DNA of 64,000 bases from Mesorhizobium amorphae (GTDB lineage: Bacteria; Pseudomonadota; Alphaproteobacteria; Rhizobiales; Rhizobiaceae), in assembly GCF_014843845.1 (NCBI RefSeq), contig NZ_JHQS01000130.1, forward strand, positions 62,001-126,000. The letters run 5' to 3'. Positions 8,406 to 17,105 of the stretch are shown here, piece by piece. The position numbers and the translations under genes are program-made. How positions within the stretch are numbered: position 1 is the stretch's first letter; each line of letters starts with the position of its first letter. The notes below the pieces were generated by a model. The model worked only from the letters and a program-made list of their open reading frames with translations. It was not told the DNA's origin and made no database searches.

Positions 8406-9287
8406 ATGGCCGACGCGCACGCAAAACCACAGCATGACTACCATCTCGTCGACCCGAGCCCGTGGCCCTTCCTGGGCTCCATCGGCGCGCTGGTGACCGC
8501 TATCGGCGGCGTCGCTTATATGCAGTATCTCAAGGCTGGCGATTTCCCGATCTTCGGCTACAACATCGCCAATCCGTGGCTGTTCTTCATCGGCCTCCTG
8601 ATCGTTATCTACACCATGTTCGCCTGGTGGTCGGACACCATCAAGGAAGCGCATGAGGGCCATCACACCCGCGTCGTGTCGCTGCATCTGCGCTACGGCA
8701 TGATCATGTTCATCGCTTCGGAAGTGATGTTCTTCGTCGCCTGGTTCTGGGCTTTCTTCGACGCCAGCCTGTTTCCCGGCGAGGTCCAGAATTACGCCCG
8801 CACCACCTTCACCGGCGGCGTCTGGCCGCCGAAGGGCATCGAGGTCCTCGATCCCTTCCACCTGCCGCTCTACAACACCATCATCCTTCTGCTGTCGGGC
8901 ACGACCGTCACCTGGGCGCACCATTCGCTGCTTCACGGCGACCGCAAGGGCCTGATCAACGGCCTGGTGCTGACCGTCGGCCTCGGCATCCTGTTCACCA
9001 TGGTGCAGGCCTACGAATACATGCACGCGCCGTTCGCCTTCAAGGATTCCATCTATGGCGCCACCTTCTTCATGGCGACCGGCTTCCATGGTTTCCACGT
9101 CATCATCGGCACCATCTTCCTGGCTGTCTGCCTGATGCGCGCCATGAAGGGCGACTTTACCCCGAAGCAGCATTTCGGTTTCGAGGCGGCGGCCTGGTAC
9201 TGGCACTTCGTCGACGTAGTCTGGCTGTTCCTGTTTGCCTCGATCTATGTCTGGGCCTCGAACGGCGCGCTGATCGAAGGCCACTGA
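8406..9287 (+). CDS. ctaE: Cytochrome c oxidase subunit III
   Basis: This 293-residue subunit III has seven predicted helices. Family signatures include HHTRVVSLHLRYGMIMFI, EVMFFVAWFWAFF, FHGFHVIIGT and the C-terminal WYWHFVDVVWLFLF. Subunit III stabilises the catalytic core and feeds protons towards the D-channel. The gene begins one base after ctaG. A repeat-like palindrome and a terminator-like hairpin follow it, so it probably ends the main oxidase transcript. Confidence 0.97.
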   Translation: MADAHAKPQHDYHLVDPSPWPFLGSIGALVTAIGGVAYMQYLKAGDFPIFGYNIANPWLFFIGLLIVIYTMFAWWSDTIKEAHEGHHTRVVSLHLRYGMIMFIASEVMFFVAWFWAFFDASLFPGEVQNYARTTFTGGVWPPKGIEVLDPFHLPLYNTIILLLSGTTVTWAHHSLLHGDRKGLINGLVLTVGLGILFTMVQAYEYMHAPFAFKDSIYGATFFMATGFHGFHVIIGTIFLAVCLMRAMKGDFTPKQHFGFEAAAWYWHFVDVVWLFLFASIYVWASNGALIEGH

Positions 9288-9292
9288 CCAGG

Positions 9293-9336
9293 GCAATTCC
9301 AGGAAAAGCGCGTAGCGGTTTTCCGTCCGGAACTGC
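9293..9336. repeat. Intergenic palindromic repeat of a type common in Mesorhizobium
   Basis: GCAATTCC (9293-9300) pairs with GGAACTGC (9329-9336) with one mismatch, and GGAAAA (9302-9307) pairs with TTTTCC (9319-9324), giving a two-part stem-loop. I recall near-identical palindromes scattered through Mesorhizobium genomes between genes. Copy number cannot be checked here, and no second clear copy occurs in this window. Confidence 0.6.
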
Positions 9337-9363
9337 TTCAAGCAGACAAGGTTCACGATTTGC

Positions 9364-9396
9364 GAAGGCGGCTGCGGCGACGTGGCCGCCTTCTTC
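9364..9396 (+). terminator. Terminator-like hairpin upstream of the L,D-transpeptidase gene
   Basis: A perfect 9-bp stem GAAGGCGGC / GCCGCCTTC with a 12-base loop is followed by TTC. The tail is weak, so this could be a coxC 3' hairpin rather than a full terminator. Confidence 0.45.
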
Positions 9397-9407
9397 ATTT
9401 CGGCGCA

Positions 9408-9920
9408 ATGATCGTCGATCGAATGCCGATGCGGCTGACCATCACGTTTGCTATCTGTGCATCAACACTCGCTGCGGCCCCAGCCCTTGCCGGGGACATG
9501 GTCGATCTTGTGCGCGTCGACAAGTCGGAGCGGCGGCTGGAACTGATCGGCGATGGCAAAATATTGCGCACTTACGGCATCGCGCTGGGTGGCGACCCTG
9601 TCGGGCACAAGCACAGGGAAGGCGACCAGCGCACGCCCGAAGGGCGCTATTTGCTGGATTGGCGCAACCCCGAAAGCATCGCGCACAAGTCGATCCACAT
9701 CTCCTATCCGACTGCCGTGGAGATAGCGGCTGCGAAGGCGGCCGGCGTCGAACCCGGCGGCATGATCATGATCCATGGCCAGCCCAACGGCTATGGCTGG
9801 TGGGGCTGGCTGCTTCAATTGGTCGACTGGACCGACGGCTGCATTGCCGTTACGGACTCCGATATGGATGAAATCTGGACCATGGTGGCCGATGGAACTC
9901 CAATCGAGATCGAGCCGTAG
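9408..9920 (+). CDS. Exported L,D-transpeptidase-like (YkuD fold) protein
   Basis: The product (about 170 aa) starts with a signal peptide (ITFAICASTLAAAPALA) and continues as a compact YkuD domain. The catalytic region is visible as HGQPNGYG, then DGCIAVTDSDMDEIW, giving the expected His and Cys of the HxG...GC pattern. Such enzymes cross-link peptidoglycan peptides or attach proteins to them; small stand-alone members are of unknown substrate. Starts at 9408, 9423 and 9429 are all in frame and none has a clear Shine-Dalgarno site; 9408 is my choice with low certainty. It lies inside an otherwise conserved cox order, three bases before the DUF983 gene. Confidence 0.85.
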   Translation: MIVDRMPMRLTITFAICASTLAAAPALAGDMVDLVRVDKSERRLELIGDGKILRTYGIALGGDPVGHKHREGDQRTPEGRYLLDWRNPESIAHKSIHISYPTAVEIAAAKAAGVEPGGMIMIHGQPNGYGWWGWLLQLVDWTDGCIAVTDSDMDEIWTMVADGTPIEIEP

Positions 9921-9923
9921 AGC

Positions 9924-10310
9924 ATGAGCGACGACAAGGCGATCTGGCCACCCATCGAGCCGATTTCGGCCGGCCTGCACGGCCGCTGTCCGCGCTGCGG
10001 CGAGGGCCGGCTGTTTTCCGGGTTCCTGACCGTCGGCAAGCGATGCACGAATTGCGGCCTTGATTATTCCTACGCCGATGCCGGCGATGGACCGGCGGTG
10101 TTCGTCATCCTGATTATCGGCTTCATCGTCGTCGGGCTTGCGCTGTGGGTGGAAGTGACGCTGAGCCCGCCGCTGTGGCTGCATCTGCTGATCTGGATAC
10201 CGTTGGCGCTGGTGCTGTGCCTGACGGCGCTCAGGCTGATCAAGGGCGTGCTGTTGACGCTGCAATACGCCAACAAGGCGGCCGAGGGCCGGCTGGACCG
10301 CAGCGAATGA
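9924..10310 (+). CDS. DUF983 zinc-ribbon membrane protein
   Basis: A 128-residue protein with an N-terminal zinc ribbon made of two CxxC pairs (CPRCGEG and CTNCGLDY), followed by DAGDGPAVFV and two hydrophobic helices. DUF983 proteins occur next to cytochrome oxidase genes in alphaproteobacteria and are presumed assembly factors, but no activity is proven. The stop overlaps the SURF1 start (ATGA), which supports a joint role in oxidase maturation. Confidence 0.92.
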   Translation: MSDDKAIWPPIEPISAGLHGRCPRCGEGRLFSGFLTVGKRCTNCGLDYSYADAGDGPAVFVILIIGFIVVGLALWVEVTLSPPLWLHLLIWIPLALVLCLTALRLIKGVLLTLQYANKAAEGRLDRSE

Positions 10311-11062
10311 GCCAAGCATCGGCCAAGAGTTCCGGCCGTTCGCGGCCGAAGACGGCATTGCTGCTCGGCCTCAGCCTGGTGGTGTTCGTCATCCTGCTGG
10401 CGCTAGGGACCTGGCAGCTCCAACGCCTGCACTGGAAGCAAGGCCTTCTCCAGACCATCGACCAGCGCACGCATTCGGCGCCGCGGCCGCTGGCCGAAGT
10501 CGAAAGCCAGTTCGCTTCCTCTGGTGATGTCGACTACACGCCGGTGATGGTGTCGGGCACTTTCCTGCACCAGGGCGAGCGGCACTTCTATTCGACCTGG
10601 GACGGTGCTGCCGGTTTCGACGTCATCACCCCGCTGCAACTGGATGACGGCCGTTTCGTGCTGATCAACCGCGGCTTTGTTCCCTATGACCTCAAGGACG
10701 CCGCCAAGCGGCCGCAGGGGCAAGTGGCAGGCAAGGTGACAGTGACCGGGCTCGCCCGCAGCCCGCTGCTGGCGAAGCCGTCGATGATGCTTCCAGACAA
10801 CGATATCCGGAAGAACATCTTTTACTGGAAGGACCGCGATGCGATGTCGGCGAGCGCCGGCCTGCCGGCCGCTGCCCGGCTGGTGCCGTTCTTCATTGAT
10901 GCCGACAAGACGCCAAACCCCGGCGGCCTGCCGGTCGGCGGCGTCACCATCATCGACCTGCCCAACAGCCATCTGCAATACGCTTTCACCTGGTACGGCC
11001 TTGCCGCTGCCCTTGCCGGCGTCCTCATCTTCAGGCTTCGCCGGCCGGCGAAAGCGGAATGA
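10307..11062 (+). CDS. SURF1-family cytochrome oxidase assembly protein
   Basis: This 251-residue protein has the SURF1 layout: one N-terminal helix (LLLGLSLVVFVILLALGTWQ), a periplasmic domain and one C-terminal helix ending in FRLRR. Typical signatures are GTWQLQRLHWK, the FINRGFVP-like LINRGFVPYDL, and the C-terminal NSHLQYAFTWYGLA. SURF1 helps insert haem A into subunit I. I chose the ATG at 10307 because it overlaps the DUF983 stop; a longer in-frame start at 10145 lies inside that gene. Confidence 0.95.
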   Translation: MSQASAKSSGRSRPKTALLLGLSLVVFVILLALGTWQLQRLHWKQGLLQTIDQRTHSAPRPLAEVESQFASSGDVDYTPVMVSGTFLHQGERHFYSTWDGAAGFDVITPLQLDDGRFVLINRGFVPYDLKDAAKRPQGQVAGKVTVTGLARSPLLAKPSMMLPDNDIRKNIFYWKDRDAMSASAGLPAAARLVPFFIDADKTPNPGGLPVGGVTIIDLPNSHLQYAFTWYGLAAALAGVLIFRLRRPAKAE

Positions 11063-11132
11063 TCGTTGCCGCCGCCCTTGACAGGGCAGGGGTGCGCACC
11101 TCATTTCGGCTCTGAACAACCGGCCCGGATTC

Positions 11133-12143
11133 ATGCTTCACACCACAACCAAGCCCCCATTGACGATCAGGCTCTGCCAGCCGCGCGGCTTTTGCGCCGG
11201 CGTCGACCGCGCCATCCAGATCGTCGTGCTGGCGCTGAAGAAATACGGCGCGCCGGTCTATGTCCGCCACGAGATCGTCCACAACCGCTACGTCGTAGAG
11301 GGCCTGCAGAGCCTGGGTGCCGTCTTCATCGAGGAACTGTCGGAAATCCCGACCGAGCATCGCCAGAGCCCGGTCGTGTTTTCGGCGCATGGCGTGCCGA
11401 AATCGGTGCCGGCCGATGCGCAGGCCCGCAACCTGTTCTATCTCGACGCCACCTGTCCGCTGGTCTCCAAGGTCCACAAGCAGGCAATGCGCCACCAGCG
11501 GCTTGGCCGCCATGTGCTTTTGATCGGCCATGCCGGGCATCCCGAAGTGATCGGCACCATGGGCCAGCTGCCGGACGGCGCCGTCACGCTGATCGAGACC
11601 GAGGCGGACGCCGCGAAGCTTGCGCCTGCCAATCCCGAGGCACTCGGCTTCGTCACCCAGACGACGCTGTCGGTCGAGGACACCGCCGGCATCATCCGGG
11701 CATTGCAGGATCGCTTTCCCGCCCTGCACGCGCCGGCAGCGGAATCGATCTGCTATGCCACCACCAACCGCCAGGAGGCGGTCAAGGAGACCGCGGCGGG
11801 TGCCGATCTCTATCTGATCGTCGGCGCGCCCAACTCGTCCAATTCGCGGCGTCTTGTCGAAGTCGCGGAACGCGCCGGCGCCACGATGTCGCTTCTCGTG
11901 CAGCGCGCTTCTGAAATTCCGTGGAATGACATCGCCGGCATCTCGACGCTCGGCCTGTCGGCCGGCGCCTCGGCGCCGGAAATCATCGTCGACGAAATCA
12001 TCGATGCCTTCCGCCAGCGCTTCGATGTGACGATCGATCTGGCGATCACGGCAACGGAAACGGAGGACTTTCCGGTCATGCGGGTTTTGCGCGATGTCGA
12101 ACTGACAAAGGCCGACATGGCTTTCGTCAACGGAGCCGCGTGA
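11133..12143 (+). CDS. ispH: 4-hydroxy-3-methylbut-2-enyl diphosphate reductase
   Basis: A 336-residue IspH (LytB), the last enzyme of the MEP isoprenoid pathway, which makes IPP and DMAPP from HMBPP. The three cysteines that hold the iron-sulfur cluster are visible: C21 (GFCAGVDRAI), C108 (DATCPLVSKVH) and C207 (ICYATTNRQ). The catalytic surroundings HEIVHN, SAHGVP, GHAGHPEV and GAPNSSNS are intact. thrB follows after seven bases. The link to the upstream oxidase genes may reflect shared demand for prenyl groups, but that is only an inference from position. Confidence 0.97.
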   Translation: MLHTTTKPPLTIRLCQPRGFCAGVDRAIQIVVLALKKYGAPVYVRHEIVHNRYVVEGLQSLGAVFIEELSEIPTEHRQSPVVFSAHGVPKSVPADAQARNLFYLDATCPLVSKVHKQAMRHQRLGRHVLLIGHAGHPEVIGTMGQLPDGAVTLIETEADAAKLAPANPEALGFVTQTTLSVEDTAGIIRALQDRFPALHAPAAESICYATTNRQEAVKETAAGADLYLIVGAPNSSNSRRLVEVAERAGATMSLLVQRASEIPWNDIAGISTLGLSAGASAPEIIVDEIIDAFRQRFDVTIDLAITATETEDFPVMRVLRDVELTKADMAFVNGAA

Positions 12144-12150
12144 ACAGCCC

Positions 12151-13113
12151 ATGGCGGTCTACACCGATGTCAGCGAAGGCGAGCTCGGCACGTTCCTGCA
12201 GGCCTATCCGGTCGGCGAACTCCTGTCCTACAAGGGCATTGCCGAAGGCACCGAGAATTCGAATTTTTTGCTGCACACGACGAGCGGTTCCTACATCCTG
12301 ACGCTTTACGAGAAGCGCGTCGACAAGGCCGACCTGCCGTTCTTTCTGGGCTTGATGGGCCATCTCGCCAGGAAGGGCATTTCCTGCCCGCTTCCGGTGA
12401 CCGCGCATGACGGCACCGTCATCGGTGCGCTGGCCGGCCGCCCGGCGGTCATCATCACCTTCCTTGAGGGCCTGTCGCTGCGCCGGCCGACGGCAGCGCA
12501 TTGCGGCGAGGTCGGCAAGGCGCTGGCCGAACTGCATCTTGCCGGCCAGGATTTTTCGATGAGCCGGCCGAACGCGCTTGCCATAGATGGCTGGCGCAAG
12601 CTGTGGAACGCCTCCCATGCCCGCGCCAACGAAGTCGAGCCGGGGCTGGCGGCGGAGGTCGATGCCGATTTCGTCGATTTTGAGCGCAACTGGCCGAAGG
12701 ACCTGCCGCAGGGCATCATCCATGCCGACCTTTTTCCCGACAATGTCTTCTTCCTCGGCGAGAAACTGTCCGGGCTGATCGACTTCTATTTCGCCTGCGA
12801 CGACCTCTATGCCTATGACGTCGCCACGTGCCTCAATGCCTGGTGCTTCGAGAAGGATTTTTCGTTCAACCTGACCAAGGGCACCGCGCTGCTGGCTGGT
12901 TACCAAAGCGTGCGGTCCCTGAGCCCCGACGAGAAGGCCGCATTGCCGATCCTGGCACGGGGATCGGCGCTGCGCTTCATGCTGACCCGCCTTTATGACT
13001 GGCTGACCATTCCCAACGGCGGGCTGGTCATGAAGCGCGACCCGACCGAGTATATCCGTCGCATGCGCTTCCACCGGCCGATCCAATCTCCTTCCGAATA
13101 CGGGCTGATATGA
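12151..13113 (+). CDS. thrB: Homoserine kinase (APH-like ThrB)
   Basis: This 320-residue protein belongs to the aminoglycoside-phosphotransferase-like homoserine kinases of alphaproteobacteria, not the GHMP type. The Brenner-type catalytic loop is GIIHADLFPDNVFF, followed by the metal-binding LIDFYFACDD. It phosphorylates homoserine in threonine biosynthesis; the next enzyme, ThrC, is encoded 8.8 kb downstream on the other strand. The 3' end overlaps rnhA in an ATGA junction. Confidence 0.95.
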   Translation: MAVYTDVSEGELGTFLQAYPVGELLSYKGIAEGTENSNFLLHTTSGSYILTLYEKRVDKADLPFFLGLMGHLARKGISCPLPVTAHDGTVIGALAGRPAVIITFLEGLSLRRPTAAHCGEVGKALAELHLAGQDFSMSRPNALAIDGWRKLWNASHARANEVEPGLAAEVDADFVDFERNWPKDLPQGIIHADLFPDNVFFLGEKLSGLIDFYFACDDLYAYDVATCLNAWCFEKDFSFNLTKGTALLAGYQSVRSLSPDEKAALPILARGSALRFMLTRLYDWLTIPNGGLVMKRDPTEYIRRMRFHRPIQSPSEYGLI

Positions 13114-13649
13114 CTGACATGACCAAGCGGGTTGAAATCTTCACCGATGGCGCCTGTTCGGGCAATCCCGGACCCGGTGGCTGGGGAGCGATCCTGCGCT
13201 TCAACGGCAAGACCAAGGAACTGTCGGGCGGCGAGGCCGAGACGACCAACAACCGCATGGAACTGCTCGCTGCCATCTCGGCGCTCAATGCACTGAAGGA
13301 GCCCTGCGCGGTCGACCTTCACACCGACAGCAAATACGTCATGGACGGCATTTCCAAGTGGATCCATGGCTGGAAGAGGAACGGCTGGAAGACCGCCGAC
13401 AAGAAACCGGTCAAGAACGGCGAGCTCTGGCAGGCACTGGACGAAGCCAACAGGCGCCATCAGGTGACCTGGAACTGGGTCAAGGGCCATGCCGGCCATG
13501 CCGAGAACGAGCGCGCCGACGAACTGGCACGCGAAGGCATGGCGCCGTTCAAGAAGGGTCCGTCAAAGCCTACAGTGACGCCGCAGCCAGCTGCACAGGC
13601 AAAGCCACCGGCGGTCGCAAAGGCGCGGCGTTCGACCCAGAGTTATTGA
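13110..13649 (+). CDS. rnhA: Ribonuclease HI
   Basis: A 179-residue RNase HI that cleaves RNA in RNA-DNA hybrids. The four acidic catalytic residues are present in FTDGACSGNPGPGGWG, NNRMELLAAI, HTDSKYVMDGI and HAGHAENERADELA. A basic, proline-rich tail of about 28 residues extends beyond the usual domain end. The start overlaps the thrB stop (ATGA); a second Met three codons later is an alternative. Confidence 0.97.
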   Translation: MTDMTKRVEIFTDGACSGNPGPGGWGAILRFNGKTKELSGGEAETTNNRMELLAAISALNALKEPCAVDLHTDSKYVMDGISKWIHGWKRNGWKTADKKPVKNGELWQALDEANRRHQVTWNWVKGHAGHAENERADELAREGMAPFKKGPSKPTVTPQPAAQAKPPAVAKARRSTQSY

Positions 13650-13688
13650 ATTCGGGCGCCTCCGCTGACTGGCAGAAAGACCTCCATC

Positions 13689-14291
13689 GTGCCTGTCGCA
13701 TACTATATCACGCATCCCCAGGTTCAGATCGATGCCGGCATTCCGGTGCCGCAGTGGGTGCTATCCGACATCGGGCGAGCAAGAGCCTCCGCAATGCTCG
13801 ACCAGCCATGGGTCGGGTCGATCCGGCGTATCGTGTCGTCAGGCGAACGCAAGGCGATAGAAACCGCCGAGATCGTCGCAAGGCATCTGCGCCTTGCGGT
13901 CGAGGTCAGGGAACGGATGCATGAGAACGATCGGTCGGCAACGGGGTTCCTGCCGCCGCCGGAGTTCGAAGCGGCTGCGGACCAGTTCTTCGCCAATCCA
14001 CAAAGCAGCATTCGCGGATGGGAGCGGGCCATCGACGCCCAGCATCGTATTGTGAGCGAGGTCGAAGCCGTGCTTGGCGCCAACGGCGCCGACGATATTG
14101 CCTTCGTGGGCCATGGCGGCGTGGGAACGCTCCTGCTGCTTTCTCTCAGCGGCCGGGAAATCAGCCGCGAAGCGGATCAGCCGGCGGGCGGCGGAAACTA
14201 CTTCGCTTATGATATCGGAGCACGCCGCGTTCTTCACGGCTGGCGGCCGATCGATGGCGCGGTGCAACGCGTTGACGACCAATTCAGCTGA
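13689..14291 (+). CDS. Histidine phosphatase superfamily protein with altered RHG motif
   Basis: A 200-residue protein with the histidine phosphatase (phosphoglycerate mutase-like) fold. The first catalytic motif, normally RHG, reads YYITHPQV here, so His is kept but Arg and Gly are replaced. Other core parts are present: SSGERKAIETAEI, an acidic ENDRSATGF region and the second histidine in FVGHGGVGTLL. The changed motif may mean altered activity; rhizobial relatives with a THP motif exist as I recall. It begins 39 bases after rnhA, and its stop faces the DUF2938 gene. Confidence 0.8.
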   Translation: MPVAYYITHPQVQIDAGIPVPQWVLSDIGRARASAMLDQPWVGSIRRIVSSGERKAIETAEIVARHLRLAVEVRERMHENDRSATGFLPPPEFEAAADQFFANPQSSIRGWERAIDAQHRIVSEVEAVLGANGADDIAFVGHGGVGTLLLLSLSGREISREADQPAGGGNYFAYDIGARRVLHGWRPIDGAVQRVDDQFS

Positions 14292-14293
14292 AT

Positions 14294-14770
14294 TCAGCGG
14301 ATCATCAGCGCCGTACCGTAGAGCCCAAGCGCGAACACGGTGTGCGACACCAAATTGAGCGCTCGGATCTGCATCGGATTGGGGCGCTTTGAGGCTGCCC
14401 AGCCGGCACCCATGCCGGGTGCGAGCAGGAACCAGCCGGCGCCGACGGTCACCATGCCGAGGATGAAGGCCGGCAGGAAAGTCGGCGCGGCAAGCCAAGC
14501 CGTTCCCGCAAGAAGGACGAGGATGATGCCGTAGGCGATGCCGACGGCATAGTGGAAGGCCCAGCCCAGCGCCACTTCCTGTGCGTAGGGCGAGGCCTCC
14601 GCGATGTCGTCGTGAAACACCTTGTTCCTCAAGTGCCAGACCCAGCGGCCGACCGGCCCCCAGTTCGGCCGCGGCTGGCCAAAGGCCACATGAAGGAAGA
14701 GGGCCCAGATATCCATCAGCACCGTCGCGCCAATGCCGATCGCCACGCTGCGCCAGACAATATCGAACAT
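14294..14770 (-). CDS. DUF2938 integral membrane protein
   Basis: A 158-residue protein with four predicted membrane helices. The N-terminal helix carries GIGATVLMDIWALFLH, followed by the conserved RPNWGPVGRW and the internal HYAVGIAYG. These match the DUF2938 family, whose function is unknown. The start at 14770 has no close alternative. Its stop lies two bases from that of the convergent histidine phosphatase gene. Confidence 0.88.
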   Translation of the reverse strand: MFDIVWRSVAIGIGATVLMDIWALFLHVAFGQPRPNWGPVGRWVWHLRNKVFHDDIAEASPYAQEVALGWAFHYAVGIAYGIILVLLAGTAWLAAPTFLPAFILGMVTVGAGWFLLAPGMGAGWAASKRPNPMQIRALNLVSHTVFALGLYGTALMIR

Positions 14771-14871
14771 CGCCGAGGTCCCCCAAAAAGTGAAAATCCA
14801 GAAGCACCTACACGCGCGCGGCCGTCACGCCAAGGCGAACCTGACGGCCTTCGACTGACTGCCGTGGAGGT

Positions 14872-15348
14872 TCAGAGCTGTCCCAGGATATGCGCCGCAC
14901 CCGACTCGTCGACACCTGGCTTGGTCTCGACATTGAACGCGGTGACCTTGCCGTCGTCGACGATCATCGAAAAGCGCCTCGAGCGCAGCCCCATACCGTC
15001 GCTGGCGTAGTCGAGGCCGACCGACTTGGCAAAATCGCCATTGCCGTCGGCGAGATAGAGGATCTTGCCCTCGCCGCCGGTGAAGCGCGCCCAGGCGCCC
15101 ATGACATGCACATCGTTGACCGAAACGACTGCGATGGTGTCGACCCCACGCGCGAGGATAGCGTCATGGTTCTCCAGATAGCCGGGCAGGTGGTTGTTGC
15201 TGCAGGTCGGCGTGAAAGCGCCGGGAACGCCAAACAGCACGACCTTCTTTCCGGCGAAGATCTCGGCCGCCGTGATCGGCTTGGCGCCGTCGGTGGTCAT
15301 CGTCTTGAAGGTCGCGTCGGGCAGCTTGTCGCCAACGGAGATGGTCAT
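14872..15348 (-). CDS. Peroxiredoxin, Prx5 type
   Basis: This 158-residue peroxiredoxin has the Prx5 signature PGAFTPTCSNNHLPGY, whose Cys is the peroxidatic residue. SVNDVHVMGAWA and the R in GLRSRRFSMIVDDG complete the active site. Such enzymes reduce peroxides with thiol reductants in the cytosol. I chose the ATG at 15348 (MTISVGDKLP), preceded by an AGG about six bases upstream; an in-frame TTG five codons earlier is less likely. Confidence 0.95.
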   Translation of the reverse strand: MTISVGDKLPDATFKTMTTDGAKPITAAEIFAGKKVVLFGVPGAFTPTCSNNHLPGYLENHDAILARGVDTIAVVSVNDVHVMGAWARFTGGEGKILYLADGNGDFAKSVGLDYASDGMGLRSRRFSMIVDDGKVTAFNVETKPGVDESGAAHILGQL

Positions 15349-15471
15349 GGATGCCTCGTTCAATGTGTGGGGAAGGGACCTGTCCTTGCGATAGCGAAGT
15401 CAGGCGTCGCTCGCAACCGCCATGGCGCCTGGCGCAATGGATGTTGCCGTCTGTGCATCCGCGCTCTGCCG

Positions 15472-16278
15472 TCACGGGAAAGGCAGCATGCCTTCGACCG
15501 CGCCTTCGGCGCTTGTCAGCGTGTAGTAGAGCCCGCCATCGGTCGGTGTCGTCGACGGTCGGTCGAGGATCGGCACCGTGAACAACAGCTTGCCGTCTTT
15601 TTCGCTGCGAACCGGAGCACCGAACATGTAGTCACTTTCACCGGCGACGAAGAAGTCGGCAGCTTCCGGGTCGCCTGGAAAGCTCGCCTCGACGATCAGT
15701 GTCTCGTGGTCGCCGGGCAGCACGTTGATGCCGAAATCGGGCCGTGGAGCAGCCGGCAGGGTGGCAAGCGCTGCCTTCACCTGTGCAGCGTCCTTGGCAT
15801 TGTCCGGATCGGCCCCGGGATCGACGCTCAGCCTTGTCTGCACCGGAATGCAGATCGTCTCGCAAATGCCGAGGAAAATGTTGGCGTCGATGACCGCCGG
15901 CTGATCCGGCGCCGACAGCGTGAAGGTAATCGGCAACGAAACCGGATGGTCGTAGCCGGCCCACTTGCCGTAGCCGTCGTCGTGACGCTGCGGCGGCGGA
16001 AACGAAAACCGCGCGTCGGAGATGTTGGTGCTGGCCGAGATGTCGATTTGCGGTGGCACGCCGGCATCGCCAGGGTCGCGCCAATAGGTTTTCCAGCCGG
16101 GCTTGAGCGCAATGTCGAGCACGCCCTGGATACGCCCGGCTTCGTCGGGCTTGCCGCTGGTTACAAGCCGTACCTTGCCGCCCTCGCTGTTGTACCAGAC
16201 CGAGGAGGAGGCCAAGGCCGGAAGGCCCGTTCCCAAGACGACAGCAGCGCTGGCAAGCAGGATTCTCAAGCTTTGCAT
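15472..16278 (-). CDS. DsbD N-terminal-domain family exported protein
   Basis: The 268-residue product has a signal peptide (RILLASAAVVLGTGLPALA) and a domain resembling the periplasmic N-terminal part of DsbD/ScsB disulfide reductases. Supporting features are PGWKTYWRDPGDAGVPP, the FSFPPPQRHDDGYGKWAGY segment and a CxxxC pair in GICETICIPVQ. No membrane domain follows, so it is a stand-alone periplasmic protein that may handle thiols or copper stress. Function is inferred from the family only. Confidence 0.85.
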   Translation of the reverse strand: MQSLRILLASAAVVLGTGLPALASSSVWYNSEGGKVRLVTSGKPDEAGRIQGVLDIALKPGWKTYWRDPGDAGVPPQIDISASTNISDARFSFPPPQRHDDGYGKWAGYDHPVSLPITFTLSAPDQPAVIDANIFLGICETICIPVQTRLSVDPGADPDNAKDAAQVKAALATLPAAPRPDFGINVLPGDHETLIVEASFPGDPEAADFFVAGESDYMFGAPVRSEKDGKLLFTVPILDRPSTTPTDGGLYYTLTSAEGAVEGMLPFP

Positions 16279-16493
16279 GGCCGTGATTTGATCGTCCGTT
16301 CGTGGCAGCGCAATGATCTCATGACCCTTTCGGTATCATATTTGCGTGACATCGCAGCTAGGGTTGTTGGAGTTGGACTTTCAACCCGACGATGCGCGAT
16401 CCGCGAGTTCGTCTGCTCCGGGCACGGGCGGCCGACCTCAAATCGCGCGAGGCGCATCTTTTCGGCGCCCCGGAAACGCGTTACCCTCACGCC

Positions 16494-17102
16494 ATGGACT
16501 TGTTGCGCCACAAGAAGACGGCTGCTGGACGCGGCTTTCTCGACGACCAGTTCCTGATTGCCATGCCCGGCATGAAGGACGACCGTTTCACGCGCTCCGT
16601 CATCTATGTTTGCGCCCACAGCGACGAGGGCGCGATGGGCCTCATCATCAACCAGACGCAGCAGATGCTGTTTCCGGACCTTCTGGTGCAGCTCGGCATC
16701 ATGAACGAGCAGGAGGCGATACGCCTGCCGGCGCAGGCGCGCGACTTCGTCGTGCGCAATGGCGGGCCGGTCGACCGCAGCCGCGGCTTTGTCCTGCATT
16801 CCGGCGACTACCGGGTTGAATCGTCGCTCAGCGTCTCCGACGACATCTGCCTGACCGCGACCGTCGATATACTGCGCGCCATTTCGTCGGGCCGCGGGCC
16901 TCGCCGCGCGCTTATGGCGCTTGGCTATTCGGGCTGGGGTGCAGGCCAGTTGGAAAGCGAGATCGCCGAGAACGGATGGCTGACCTGCCCGGCCAGCCCC
17001 GAGCTTCTGTTCGACGCCGACATCGAGCGCAAATACGACCGCATCCTTGCCTCGATCGGCATCGATCTGGCGCATCTCAGCCTGGCCGCCGGCCACGCCT
17101 GA
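16494..17102 (+). CDS. YqgE/AlgH family protein
   Basis: A 202-residue protein with the compact YqgE/AlgH fold: FLDDQFLIAMPGM, then IYVCAHSDEGAMGLIIN, GGPV, and GYSGWGAGQLESEI. The family is conserved and often annotated as a transcriptional regulator (AlgH), but biochemical evidence is thin. I chose the ATG at 16494 (MDLLRHKKTAAGRGF) because the 34 residues added by an upstream start are Arg-rich and unlike the family. It converges with the EAL-domain gene. Confidence 0.92.
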   Translation: MDLLRHKKTAAGRGFLDDQFLIAMPGMKDDRFTRSVIYVCAHSDEGAMGLIINQTQQMLFPDLLVQLGIMNEQEAIRLPAQARDFVVRNGGPVDRSRGFVLHSGDYRVESSLSVSDDICLTATVDILRAISSGRGPRRALMALGYSGWGAGQLESEIAENGWLTCPASPELLFDADIERKYDRILASIGIDLAHLSLAAGHA

Positions 17103-17105
17103 ACA

